Source: Paracoccaceae bacterium (GTDB taxonomy: Bacteria; Pseudomonadota; Alphaproteobacteria; Rhodobacterales; Rhodobacteraceae). From it: DNA of 59,957 nt. Positions 8,478 through 16,797 of this stretch are shown here, piece by piece. Each line of letters begins with the position of its first letter. The stretch's first letter is position 1. The notes beneath the pieces were generated by a model. That model worked only from the letters and a program-made list of their open reading frames with translations. It ran no database searches and was not told the DNA's origin. The stretch spans positions 1 through 59,957 of the forward strand of contig WKFI01000013.1 of assembly GCA_014872875.1 (NCBI GenBank), read 5' to 3'. A program made the position numbers and the translations under genes.

Positions 8478-9517
8478 GCCCAGTTCCCCTTGGACATCAG
8501 CCCCAGTATCTCAAGCTGCCTCCAGTTGATGTATTTTTCGGACCACTTGCACCAAAGCTCGGGCTGACCTTTCAGTTGGTTGGCATAGGCCTTGTATTCG
8601 GCTGACCCGGCATAGTGCTGGCCGCGCGACAACTCTTCTTCCGCCTTGGCAGTGAAGGTGTCCAAAAACTTGGTGTGCAGTAGGATCCCGCTGGCCTTTT
8701 CCCCACCCCAGTCATCATATACCTGGTTCAGGCCCCGCGGCAGCAATGTGTGTGTCGAACTGACATAGGTGTATTTTCGGTCCCATTTAACCAAAGGCAC
8801 CTTGTTCAACGCCGGTGCCTTTTTCGGTTCATCGCTAAAGAAGATCCGCGACCGAGGACCGCCCTGAATCCATAGGTTCCCGTAGGTCGGGTTGCGCTTG
8901 ATTGTGTAATTCCCGCTATCGAACCACGAGGCAATTTCAATCGGATCCTGGCCTTCCTGATAAGGTACGGCGTCGATCGGCCCTTTGGGGTAGACATCCA
9001 GCAACATGGCCGAAAAGCTTCGAATGGCCGAGTTGTCCAGCCAGTCAGTCAAGGCTCGGATCGGACGGGTATCGCAAAAGGGGTAAACAAAGAATTCATC
9101 TGGATCGACGACAAGCGTCCAGTGGTTGTGGCAGTATTTCCGCTGTAGCCAGTTCATCCAGTCGACGCCAAAGGTCGCCCTCTTATAACTGGCACGTGTG
9201 TGCCAGACTGAAACATCGGGTTGCCCTGCCAGATAATCCAACGTTCCGTCAGTGCTGTCATTGTCCACGAAAAGGAAATGGTTCACGCCCAGATCCCTGT
9301 AGTAGCGCAGGAAAAAGGGCATGCGGATCTTTTCGTTCCGCATGGTAGAGACCACAAGAATATCGCCCGGACGGATCCGGCTCGTGTGGTTCTGAACCAC
9401 GCTCAGTTCATTGGATTTTCGAATAGAACGGACAATGCGCCGCTTGCGCCGAATCCGCATTCGATAAGAATCCCAAAGGCCCACGTTTTTTCCAGTTCCA
9501 ACAGCGACGGGCACCAT
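8474..9517 (-). CDS. Glycosyltransferase family 2-like protein (copy A)
   Basis: This 347-residue enzyme has the N-terminal nucleotide-sugar fold: ILVVSTMRNEKIRMPFFLRYY, FLFVDNDSTDGT and the metal-binding VDPDEFF. It resembles the downstream copy (9664-10698) along its length, with shared blocks such as RYYRDLGVNHF/DYYRQLGVGHF, KGPIDAVPY/KGPLDQHSY, YVSSTHTLLPRGLN/YVNSTHSLLPPGLN and LLHTKFL. I chose the ATG at 9517; a TTG at 9529 is possible, and the ribosome binding site is weak for both. Likely role: building a surface glycan with its neighbours. Confidence 0.82.
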   Translation of the reverse strand: MVPVAVGTGKNVGLWDSYRMRIRRKRRIVRSIRKSNELSVVQNHTSRIRPGDILVVSTMRNEKIRMPFFLRYYRDLGVNHFLFVDNDSTDGTLDYLAGQPDVSVWHTRASYKRATFGVDWMNWLQRKYCHNHWTLVVDPDEFFVYPFCDTRPIRALTDWLDNSAIRSFSAMLLDVYPKGPIDAVPYQEGQDPIEIASWFDSGNYTIKRNPTYGNLWIQGGPRSRIFFSDEPKKAPALNKVPLVKWDRKYTYVSSTHTLLPRGLNQVYDDWGGEKASGILLHTKFLDTFTAKAEEELSRGQHYAGSAEYKAYANQLKGQPELWCKWSEKYINWRQLEILGLMSKGNWA

Positions 9518-9663
9518 GCCGACACTCAAACCTGCTAGATCAGGCTTTGAACGGCGTTTCAGCGCAATATGTCATAAATTTCTTCTATGAATCAATGAAT
9601 TTAGAAAAGGTTACGCTTGGCTGTCGTTTCTTTGACTACGTCCTGAACCAAACAACCAACACG

Positions 9664-10698
9664 TCAGAAGTCTCTCATCAATCCCAGTGCGATCAGCTGC
9701 TCTTCCCCTTCATAGCGAAGCGCCCTGTCATGCCATAGATCCGGAGCCCCTGTGAGATGGTCATAGTAATGGTCGAAATCGGAAGGCGTATGAAAATGCT
9801 GTGCACGTTCTTTTTCGATCCCGGATTTGGAAACAATCTCGGGCAAGAATTTGGTGTGGAGCAGAGTACCTGCCGGCGACTGTCCACCCGGGCCATCATA
9901 GAGCCCATTCAGCCCCGGTGGCAGCAAGGAATGGGTAGAATTCACATAAGCGTAACGTCGGTCCCATTTGATCAGTGGAAGTTTGTTCAAGGTCGGGGAT
10001 CTTGTCGGGTTATCGGCAAAGAACACGCGCTCCCGGATGCCGCCTTGGACCCACAGGTTGCCCATCGGGTATTGACGAGTTGCCCGATACGGACCCGGGT
10101 CGAACCAGTTCAGCACTTCAAGCGGGTCCTGACCTTTGGAGTAGCTGTGCTGATCCAGTGGCCCCTTGGGAAAAAGATCCAACATCAGCGCGCCATAGGC
10201 CCTTCGCCCGTGACGATCCAACCTCGCCGTCAATCCCGGCAACCCGCCGGCTTGCTGACCGGGAAACCGCAGCAACTCATCAACATCGACCATCAGGCAC
10301 CAATGGCCGTGGGCATATCTGATCTGCAGCCAGGTCATCCAGTCCAACCCGAACCGGCTGTTGTGATAGCTGGCATGGGTTTGCCAAAGAGACGCATCTG
10401 GCTGATCAGCTAAGAAACTATCACTGCCGTCATCGCTGCCATTATCGACGGCCAGAAAATGTCCGACACCCAACTGCCTGTAATAGTCCAGAAAATACGG
10501 AAGCCGCGTCGCTTCGTTGCGCTGCACCAGAACCGCCAAAACATCCGTATTTTGGATTTGTGCAGTTCTGTCAGCAACAACACTCAGGTGATGCCGCGAC
10601 CGGAACGAGCGCCACAACAACCTCCGTCGCTTCCAACGCATGCGATACGCCTCGGTCCAAGACAGGCGACGCATGGAAGAGGCGAAGTCGGATGTCAT
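9664..10698 (-). CDS. Glycosyltransferase family 2-like protein (copy B)
   Basis: This 344-residue paralogue of the enzyme at 8474-9517 has the same motifs: VLVQRNEATRLPYFLDYY, FLAVDNGSDDGS and VDVDELL. The ATG at 10698 begins 1 nt after the galE stop (TGAC-ATG), so coupling to galE is likely. A 146-nt gene-free gap separates it from copy A. The two copies have diverged well beyond a recent duplication, so they probably add different sugars or use different acceptors. Confidence 0.82.
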   Translation of the reverse strand: MTSDFASSMRRLSWTEAYRMRWKRRRLLWRSFRSRHHLSVVADRTAQIQNTDVLAVLVQRNEATRLPYFLDYYRQLGVGHFLAVDNGSDDGSDSFLADQPDASLWQTHASYHNSRFGLDWMTWLQIRYAHGHWCLMVDVDELLRFPGQQAGGLPGLTARLDRHGRRAYGALMLDLFPKGPLDQHSYSKGQDPLEVLNWFDPGPYRATRQYPMGNLWVQGGIRERVFFADNPTRSPTLNKLPLIKWDRRYAYVNSTHSLLPPGLNGLYDGPGGQSPAGTLLHTKFLPEIVSKSGIEKERAQHFHTPSDFDHYYDHLTGAPDLWHDRALRYEGEEQLIALGLMRDF

Positions 10699-10699
10699 G

Positions 10700-11686
10700 T
10701 CAGTGGTCGAAGTGTCCCTTTTTGTGCCAAGCCCAAGCATCAGCGATCATGGTCGCCATGTCTGACCGCTTGGGTGTCCAACCCAGCTCTGCCTCGGCGC
10801 GGGTAGACCCCGAGACCAGCTTGGTACAATCGCCCGCACGGCGAGCGCCAATGACATGCGGAACCGCCTTGCCAGTGACTTGTTCGGCTTGATCCATGAC
10901 CTCGCGGACCGAAAACCCGGAGCCGGTCCCCAAGTTGAACACCCGGCTCGGTTTGCCGTCCCTCAGCAGCCAGTTCAGCCCCAGGACATGGGCGTCCACC
11001 AGATCGCAGACATGAACATAATCGCGGATACAGGTTCCATCCGGAGTGGCATAGTCGTCGCCAAACACGGTCAGCGCGTCCCGCTTCCCGTCTATTGCGT
11101 CCAGAACCAAAGGCACAAGGTGGGTTTCAGGTCGGTGGAATTCACCAACCTCGGCCTCCGGATCGGCACCGGCCACATTGAAATAGCGAAAAACCACATG
11201 CTTCAGACCATACGCCGCTTCAAAGTCGCGTAGCATGTCCTCGATCGCGCGTTTGGAAGCACCATAAGCGTTCAGCGGAAGCTGCGGCGCGGACTCATCC
11301 AGCACCACGTTGTCCTGGTCGCCATACGTGGCACAGGTCGACGAGAATACGAACTTCGTACACCCAGCTGCAACAGATGCCTCCAAAAGGCTCAGGGAAC
11401 CACCTACGTTGTTGTGCCAGTATTGACCGGGCTGGCGCATGGCCTCCCCAACTTGGCTCAGCGCGGCAAAGTGCATCACAGCGGCAGGTTTGTAGGTGGC
11501 GAACACCTCATCCAAACGCGCCCGGTCCAGCAAATCGCCTTTCTCGAAGGGGCCGAATTTCACGGCCTCCTCCCAACCGGTGACAAGGTTGTCGTAAGTA
11601 ACCGGAGTGAACCCCGCCGCTTTCAAAGCCTTGCAGGCGTGCGAACCGATATAGCCGGCGCCGCCAGTCACCAGAATATTGGTCAT
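10700..11686 (-). CDS. galE: UDP-glucose 4-epimerase
   Basis: A 328-residue extended short-chain dehydrogenase/reductase that interconverts UDP-glucose and UDP-galactose. The NAD-binding TGGAGYIG is at residues 7-14, SSTCATYG carries the catalytic Ser/Thr region, and YGASK is the YxxxK motif. The C-terminal GWTPKRSD is typical of GalE. It lies 24 nt downstream of galU, so UDP-glucose synthesis and epimerisation are expressed together and feed the glycosyltransferases that follow. Confidence 0.94.
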   Translation of the reverse strand: MTNILVTGGAGYIGSHACKALKAAGFTPVTYDNLVTGWEEAVKFGPFEKGDLLDRARLDEVFATYKPAAVMHFAALSQVGEAMRQPGQYWHNNVGGSLSLLEASVAAGCTKFVFSSTCATYGDQDNVVLDESAPQLPLNAYGASKRAIEDMLRDFEAAYGLKHVVFRYFNVAGADPEAEVGEFHRPETHLVPLVLDAIDGKRDALTVFGDDYATPDGTCIRDYVHVCDLVDAHVLGLNWLLRDGKPSRVFNLGTGSGFSVREVMDQAEQVTGKAVPHVIGARRAGDCTKLVSGSTRAEAELGWTPKRSDMATMIADAWAWHKKGHFDH

Positions 11687-11710
11687 GTCCCCTCCGAAAA
11701 GGCGTGCCTG

Positions 11711-12604
11711 TTACTCAGCCGCCTTGCCGATCTGCTGAATGTCTTCCAGGTAGCGCATCAGATCATCCCGCAGATCATCCCGCGCCAAGGCAAAGGCCAC
11801 TGTGGCCTGCAGGAAGCCGGCTTTGGATCCGCAATCAAACCGCTGCCCCCGGAATCGATACCCGTAGACAGTGTTGTCTGTTCCGATATCTGCGGCGATT
11901 GCGTCGGTCAGTTGAATCTCTCCACCCGCGCCAGACTTCATCTTGTTCAGGTTAGACAAGACACTGGGCGTCAGGATGTAGCGGCCAATGACGGCCAAAT
12001 TGGACGGTGCTTCCTCGGCGCTGGGTTTTTCGACCATTCCGTTGACGGACACGATCGACCCCATGTCGTCCTTGATATCCAAAACGCCATAGGCGCTGGC
12101 CTTTTCCGGAGGAACCTCCATTGCGGCGACCATGTTGCCGCCGGTTTCCTCATACGCTTCGACCATCTGCTTCAGACAAGGTGTTTCGGCTGCGATCACG
12201 TCATCCGGCAAAATGACCGCGAAGGGTTCGTTTGCGATCAGACGGCGCGCGCACCAGACCGCATGGCCCAGACCGAGCGCCCTGTGTTGCCGGATATAGG
12301 CAATCGCACCGCTTTCCATGTTGGTGCCCTTTAGGATATCCAGCAGATCATCCTTGTTCTTCTTGCGCAGCTCCTGCTCCAGAACAGGATTGTGATCAAA
12401 GTAATCTTCGAGCGCGCTTTTGCCGCGTGACGTGACAAAGATGAATTCCTTGATACCCGCGGCACGTGCTTCGTCGATGGCGTATTGCACCAACGGCCGG
12501 TCAACCAGCGTCATGATTTCCTTTGGCACAGATTTTGTCGCAGGCAAGAACCGGGTTCCCATGCCTGCCACCGGGAAAATGGCCTTTGTGACCTTCTTAC
12601 GCAT
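11711..12604 (-). CDS. galU: UTP-glucose-1-phosphate uridylyltransferase
   Basis: A 297-residue nucleotidyltransferase that makes UDP-glucose. It opens MRKKVTKAIFPVAGMGTRFLPATK, containing the nucleotide-binding GxGTRxxPxTK, followed by KEIMTLVDRPLVQY; FDCGSKAGFL is near the C terminus. The ATG at 12604 has GGAAGAG upstream; a longer frame to 12661 adds 19 residues that are not family-like. It is the first gene of the leftward galU-galE-glycosyltransferase-sulfotransferase run. The 164 nt between it and kdsB contain short inverted repeats (for example CGTGT-GA-ACACG at 12634-12645) but no clear terminator. Confidence 0.95.
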   Translation of the reverse strand: MRKKVTKAIFPVAGMGTRFLPATKSVPKEIMTLVDRPLVQYAIDEARAAGIKEFIFVTSRGKSALEDYFDHNPVLEQELRKKNKDDLLDILKGTNMESGAIAYIRQHRALGLGHAVWCARRLIANEPFAVILPDDVIAAETPCLKQMVEAYEETGGNMVAAMEVPPEKASAYGVLDIKDDMGSIVSVNGMVEKPSAEEAPSNLAVIGRYILTPSVLSNLNKMKSGAGGEIQLTDAIAADIGTDNTVYGYRFRGQRFDCGSKAGFLQATVAFALARDDLRDDLMRYLEDIQQIGKAAE

Positions 12605-12768
12605 CGCTCTTCCTTCAAAATCAACAAAATGAACGTGTGAACACGCCACCCGTTTACTCAACCAAGATCACCATAAACCCAAATTCTGGCAAAATCTTGG
12701 GTGAAAATGGGTCATTTTGCTCCCCTTGTCCATCCATGCGAAGTAGTGAAATCCGCTCAAGGATTTCT

Positions 12769-13569
12769 TTACTCCAATCCCATATCGGACATCATCTGCT
12801 CAATTTTGGGCACATCTTCTGGGTTGTTCAATTCCCAAAATTGCCGCTCCCTAGCTTCGACTTCAACACATAGGACGCGGCGCCCGTTTTCAAGAAATCT
12901 CAACTGCTCAAGCCCTTCTAGTGTTTCCAGAGGACCAACCGGCCAATCCGGATAGCTTGCCAGAGCCTGTGGGCGATAAGCATAAACACCGACGTGATGA
13001 AAAACCGGAGTTTCTTCTTTTTCCCCATAGGTCCGAGAGGTAAACGGCACGACTTCCTTGGAAAAATACATGGCGTTGTGCTGGCGCCCGAAGACCGCTG
13101 TTGTGCCCCCCACCCGGTCGGCCTTGCGATCCGCCAAAAGGCTGTTCAATGCCTCTCCATCGCAGCGCAGGACCGGGGTCGCCACCTCTGCCTGAATATC
13201 GGTTTTCAGGGCAGCAACCAGATCCTCGATGAACCAGGGCGGTGTCAGCGGCGCGTCTCCTTGCAGGTTGACGATGATGTCGGCATCGCCGCCCAAAGCC
13301 TGATGGGCTTCGGCGCAGCGTTCCGTCCCGTTTGCACATTCAGAGGACGTCATGACAACTTCCGCGCCAAAGGCTTCGGACGCAGCCCGAATGCGATCGT
13401 CATCTGTCGCCACAACCACCCGATCCACACCGCTGACCGATTGAGCTGCCAGCCAGGATCTTTCAATCAAGGTTCGGGTTTTCCCGGTGGCCCCAGTCAA
13501 ATCCACAAGAGGTTTGCCTGGGTACCGGGTCGAGGCATAGCGCGCAGGAATGACGACCAACACCGACAT
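12769..13569 (-). CDS. kdsB: 3-deoxy-manno-octulosonate cytidylyltransferase
   Basis: The 266-residue protein activates Kdo as CMP-Kdo for transfer to lipid A. It begins MSVLVVIPARYASTRYPGKPLVD, the CMP-Kdo synthetase signature. VVATDDDRI and NLQGDAPLTPP are the other conserved blocks, and HHVGVYAYRPQAL follows. It overlaps cysQ by 1 nt (TGATG type at 13569). It complements kdsD at the left of the window, although the two are in separate operons. Confidence 0.95.
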   Translation of the reverse strand: MSVLVVIPARYASTRYPGKPLVDLTGATGKTRTLIERSWLAAQSVSGVDRVVVATDDDRIRAASEAFGAEVVMTSSECANGTERCAEAHQALGGDADIIVNLQGDAPLTPPWFIEDLVAALKTDIQAEVATPVLRCDGEALNSLLADRKADRVGGTTAVFGRQHNAMYFSKEVVPFTSRTYGEKEETPVFHHVGVYAYRPQALASYPDWPVGPLETLEGLEQLRFLENGRRVLCVEVEARERQFWELNNPEDVPKIEQMMSDMGLE

Positions 13570-14366
13570 CAGGCTTTTTTCAACTCCACGCCCGGTGCGT
13601 AAGCGATGAAGAACGGGTTGGCGTAGCCATCCTTGCCGTACTTCAAGGGAGTATGATCATCAAAACGGACAACAGCGCCACCGGCGCCCAACAAAACGGC
13701 ATGACCGGCGGCAGTGTCCCACTCCATGGTGCGTCCCACGCGCGGATAAATATCCGCTTCGCCTGTGGCGACCAGGCAGAACTTCAACGACGATCCCGCG
13801 CTCTTGCTGTCCTTGACGCTGTATTTGTTGATGTAATCGTCTGTGGCCTGATCGCGGTGCGATTTCGACGCCACAACCATCAGCGCAGAGTTGTCGCTGT
13901 CTGCCACGTGGATCGGGGTGGTCTCGCCAATGGTTTCCAGATCAAAGGATCCGGTTTCTTCAACTGCCGAGCCGTCAGCCAGTGTAAAGAACATACGGTT
14001 CTTGGCGGGCGCATAGACTACGCCGCGGGTCGGAACGCCGTTTTCGACCAGCGCGATGTTGACGGTGAAATCGCCACGGCGGTGGATGAATTCCTTGGTC
14101 CCGTCCAGCGGATCAACAATCAGGAATGTGTCGCCGGTGGTAGAATGTGATGCGGCCTGTTCTTCGGTTACCAGCATGACGTCCGGGAACGCTTCACGCA
14201 AACCTGCAGAAATCAGCGCGTCAGCAGCTTCATCGGCTTCGGTCACCGGGGAATCGTCTGATTTCACTTTTACGTCGAAATCATCGGAGTTGTAGATTTC
14301 CATGATTTTAGTGCCGGCTTCAATGGCGAGACGCCGAATGACTGGAATGAGAGTGTCGTAGTTCAC
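13569..14366 (-). CDS. cysQ: 3'(2'),5'-bisphosphate nucleotidase
   Basis: A 265-residue inositol-monophosphatase-fold enzyme that hydrolyses PAP to AMP. The lithium-sensitive phosphatase metal motifs are visible: VTEEQ, DPLDGTKEF and EWDTAAGHAV. The start is GTG at 14366 with GGAG about 10 nt upstream. PAP is the by-product of PAPS-dependent sulfotransferases, so its position near the sulfotransferase at 5.3-6.8 kb is functionally sensible, though cysQ-kdsB pairing is common in this group. Confidence 0.92.
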   Translation of the reverse strand: MNYDTLIPVIRRLAIEAGTKIMEIYNSDDFDVKVKSDDSPVTEADEAADALISAGLREAFPDVMLVTEEQAASHSTTGDTFLIVDPLDGTKEFIHRRGDFTVNIALVENGVPTRGVVYAPAKNRMFFTLADGSAVEETGSFDLETIGETTPIHVADSDNSALMVVASKSHRDQATDDYINKYSVKDSKSAGSSLKFCLVATGEADIYPRVGRTMEWDTAAGHAVLLGAGGAVVRFDDHTPLKYGKDGYANPFFIAYAPGVELKKA

Positions 14367-14488
14367 GAAAAGAGCTCCATCTTGAGCGTTTGTTGAAAAT
14401 CCAAGTTCGCCCCCTTATGCTGATCTTGTAACGGAACAGCAAGAATTCCGTACAAGGATGAGCAGAATTTCATACTGGGCAGTTCCGA

Positions 14489-15310
14489 ATGTTCGAAGTT
14501 CGAAGACATCGCACGACACTGGGTGGCATATGGGTCACAGCCGAAGTGCTGTTTCACACCACCGTGCATAGTATCAGGTCCAAACACAACAACGCCTTTG
14601 TTGCTGTTGCGTTGAGCCTTCTACAGGTAGTGGTTTTTGTCCTGGCATTTTATGTCATGTTTCACCTGCTACAACTGCGAGGTGCCGCCATTCGGGGCGA
14701 CTTCCTGCTGTATGTATTGTCCGGGATCTTCTTGTATCTGCTGCATATCAAGGCCATTGGCGCTGTTGCGGGTGCCGAAGGGTTGAACAGCCCGATGATG
14801 CTGCATTCCAGGATGAACTCCTTCATCATGATTCTGTCAGCGGCTCTGGGAGTTCTGTACATCAAGGCATTGACGCTGGTGGTGATTCTGTTCGGCTATC
14901 ACGTCATTTTCACGCCGGTCTATATCTATGATCCAATTGGGGCCATCGGAATGGTCCTGCTGGCCTGGTTCACCGGCATGGCCATAGGTCTGCTTTTTCT
15001 GGTTGCCAAACCTTGGGCGCCGGATGTGATTGGCATCGCCCGCACGGTGTATCAACGGGCCAACATGATTGCGTCAGGCAAGATGTTCCTGGCCAATACC
15101 TTGCCTAGCTATATGTTGGTCATGTTTGACTGGAACCCTCTATTCCATTGTATTGATCAGTCTCGAGGGTTCGTGTTCATCAACTACAATCCGCATTTCA
15201 GCTCGTGGGAATACGCTTTCTGGTTGGCCGTGATCATGATCGTCATCGGCATGATGGGCGAGTTCTTCACCAGACGCCGCATGTCGGCCAGCTGGAGCGC
15301 TCGTCGGTGA
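14489..15310 (+). CDS. ABC-2 type polysaccharide export permease (orphan)
   Basis: A 273-residue membrane protein with about six hydrophobic segments, of the KpsM/Wzm-like ABC-2 permease type. No ABC ATPase gene is adjacent; the nearest downstream gene encodes an SH3 protein. In Rhodobacteraceae such permeases are found without a neighbouring ATPase, and the partner must be elsewhere. It diverges from cysQ across 122 nt. Its stop overlaps the next gene by 4 nt (GTGA). Substrate unknown; a capsule or glycan export role is inferred from fold and from the glycan genes upstream. Confidence 0.78.
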   Translation: MFEVRRHRTTLGGIWVTAEVLFHTTVHSIRSKHNNAFVAVALSLLQVVVFVLAFYVMFHLLQLRGAAIRGDFLLYVLSGIFLYLLHIKAIGAVAGAEGLNSPMMLHSRMNSFIMILSAALGVLYIKALTLVVILFGYHVIFTPVYIYDPIGAIGMVLLAWFTGMAIGLLFLVAKPWAPDVIGIARTVYQRANMIASGKMFLANTLPSYMLVMFDWNPLFHCIDQSRGFVFINYNPHFSSWEYAFWLAVIMIVIGMMGEFFTRRRMSASWSARR

Positions 15311-15906
15311 GAACTCTCATCGCCCTGCTCTGCAGCATGATCGTCAGCGCTGCCGCCTGGGGACAAACCTATCCGTCTTTTCACAGTGTAACCGGAGTGG
15401 CGGCCGACGATTTTCTGAATGTGCGGCAAGCGCCCTCTGCCGACGCCGAAATCATCGGAACACTCGCGCCCTACGCAAAGAATGTCGAGATTGTTTCATC
15501 CGATCAGACCGGCAGATGGGGTTTAACAAATTTGGGCGAAACAGCGGGTTGGGTCGCGCTGCGTTATTTGCAGAAGGACGCCGACGACCCCGAATACCCG
15601 ATTTCCCGCACCCTATCCTGTTACGGAACCGAGCCGTTCTGGTCTTTGAAAATTCAACAAAGCGGGCCTTCGGATTACTCGGACCAGAACGGTGTTGAGC
15701 AAACTTTTGCGACCGGAACGTGGCAGCGCGGGCGCGGGCGCCCAGATGTGTTTGTCCTGAATTTGGAGCAGACGTATTACGCGGTCTTGCGGTATGAACA
15801 ATGCGACGATGGCATGTCCGATCGAATGTTCGGACTTTCGATAAACCTGATCTTCCGCGACACGACCCCGCAATTGCTCAGTGGGTGCTGCAGCTTGTTG
15901 AAATAG
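15307..15906 (+). CDS. Exported SH3-domain protein
   Basis: A 199-residue protein starting at GTG 15307 inside the permease stop. A Sec signal (about residues 1-20, ending SAAAWGQ) is followed by a bacterial SH3 domain (about 30-95): DDFLNVRQAPSADAEIIGTL and AGWVALRYL are diagnostic. The C-terminal 100 residues contain CYGTEPFWSL and end with a CC pair, and form a second small domain seen in other exported proteobacterial proteins. It is periplasmic and possibly acts on cell wall; its function is unknown. It is coupled to the permease. Confidence 0.8.
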   Translation: MRTLIALLCSMIVSAAAWGQTYPSFHSVTGVAADDFLNVRQAPSADAEIIGTLAPYAKNVEIVSSDQTGRWGLTNLGETAGWVALRYLQKDADDPEYPISRTLSCYGTEPFWSLKIQQSGPSDYSDQNGVEQTFATGTWQRGRGRPDVFVLNLEQTYYAVLRYEQCDDGMSDRMFGLSINLIFRDTTPQLLSGCCSLLK

Positions 15907-15981
15907 ACCCAGCGGCTTAACCGCCCTCCGATTGATTCATCAAAGACGCATCGCCTCATAATGGGTTCGGCGGCGCTGCGT

Positions 15982-16584
15982 TTATGTCACAACCCGCAGC
16001 GTCAGGTTCAGCCTTCCGCCCTTGGGCAGGAGCCGCGACGATTTGAACCGGATGCGATCCACCCCGTGATAGGTCATACGCGCCGGACCGCCCATCACCA
16101 CGACGTCCCCCGAGCTCAGCCACAGTGATTCCGTCTTGCCCCCACGGGTTTGGTTGCCGATACGGAACAATCCGTCGTCACCCAGCGAAACCGAAACGAC
16201 CGGATAAGAGAAATCTGCCTCGTCTTTGTCCTGGTGGAGGCCCATTCTGGCCCCCTCTCCATAATAATTGACCAGGCAACATTCAGGCTCTCTATCAAGT
16301 CCGGTCAGATCCCGCCAAATGTCCAGAATTGGCTTGGGTATCACGGGCCAGGCCTGCCCAGCCGGGTGGTGATTCTGGTATCTGTATCCAGCCGCATCCG
16401 ACACCCAGCCAAACGCCCCGGCTGAGGTCATCCTCACCGACATCTTCTTGCCCCCGGAGACGGTCGGCGTGAACAGGGGGGCTGCCTTGAGAATCGGGCG
16501 CAACGCCTCGATCACAGCCTTCTGGCTTGGGTGATCAAGATACCCTTTGTGAATGTCGAACCCACGCAGACGAAGGGTGCTCAT
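15982..16584 (-). CDS. alkB: AlkB-type alpha-ketoglutarate-dependent dioxygenase
   Basis: This 200-residue Fe(II)/2-oxoglutarate oxygenase demethylates alkylated bases in DNA. The iron triad is visible as HQDKDE (His and Asp) and YHGVDRIRF (His, with the following Arg for 2-oxoglutarate). PECCLVNYYGEGARMGLH and NLTLRVV are typical of AlkB. It is a single gene, convergent with the SH3 gene across 75 nt, and divergent from dnaK. Confidence 0.92.
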   Translation of the reverse strand: MSTLRLRGFDIHKGYLDHPSQKAVIEALRPILKAAPLFTPTVSGGKKMSVRMTSAGAFGWVSDAAGYRYQNHHPAGQAWPVIPKPILDIWRDLTGLDREPECCLVNYYGEGARMGLHQDKDEADFSYPVVSVSLGDDGLFRIGNQTRGGKTESLWLSSGDVVVMGGPARMTYHGVDRIRFKSSRLLPKGGRLNLTLRVVT

Positions 16585-16657
16585 GCTGCCATTTCCATTT
16601 CTTGCCAGAGGTTTTCCATTTTCTGCACAGATTCACAAAAACCCGCGTCAAAGGGCG

Positions 16658-16690
16658 GTTGCAGGGTTTATTTTCGGTCCCTATATACGC
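16658..16690 (+). promoter_or_regulatory. Putative RpoH (heat-shock) promoter of dnaK
   Basis: GTTG at 16658-16661, then 17 nt, then CCCTATATACG (from 16679). This fits the alphaproteobacterial RpoH pattern CTTG-N17-CyTATnTnnG, with one mismatch in the -35. The predicted start of transcription leaves a leader of about 100 nt before dnaK. A CTTGAA nearer the gene (16773) has no -10 partner. Confidence 0.6.
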
Positions 16691-16797
16691 CGGGACGCGG
16701 TGTGGTGCAGCCCACCATCCGCACAAGAATCGGGGCCGGGATGCCAAAATGGGTTCGGGTCTCGGGACATCGCCTTGAAGAGTAAAAGGGATCAAAA

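Noticed and set aside
16773-16778. CTTGAA as a sigma-32 -35 box just before dnaK
   Set aside because: Only 20 nt remain before the ATG and no -10 follows; the upstream RpoH-type match is better.
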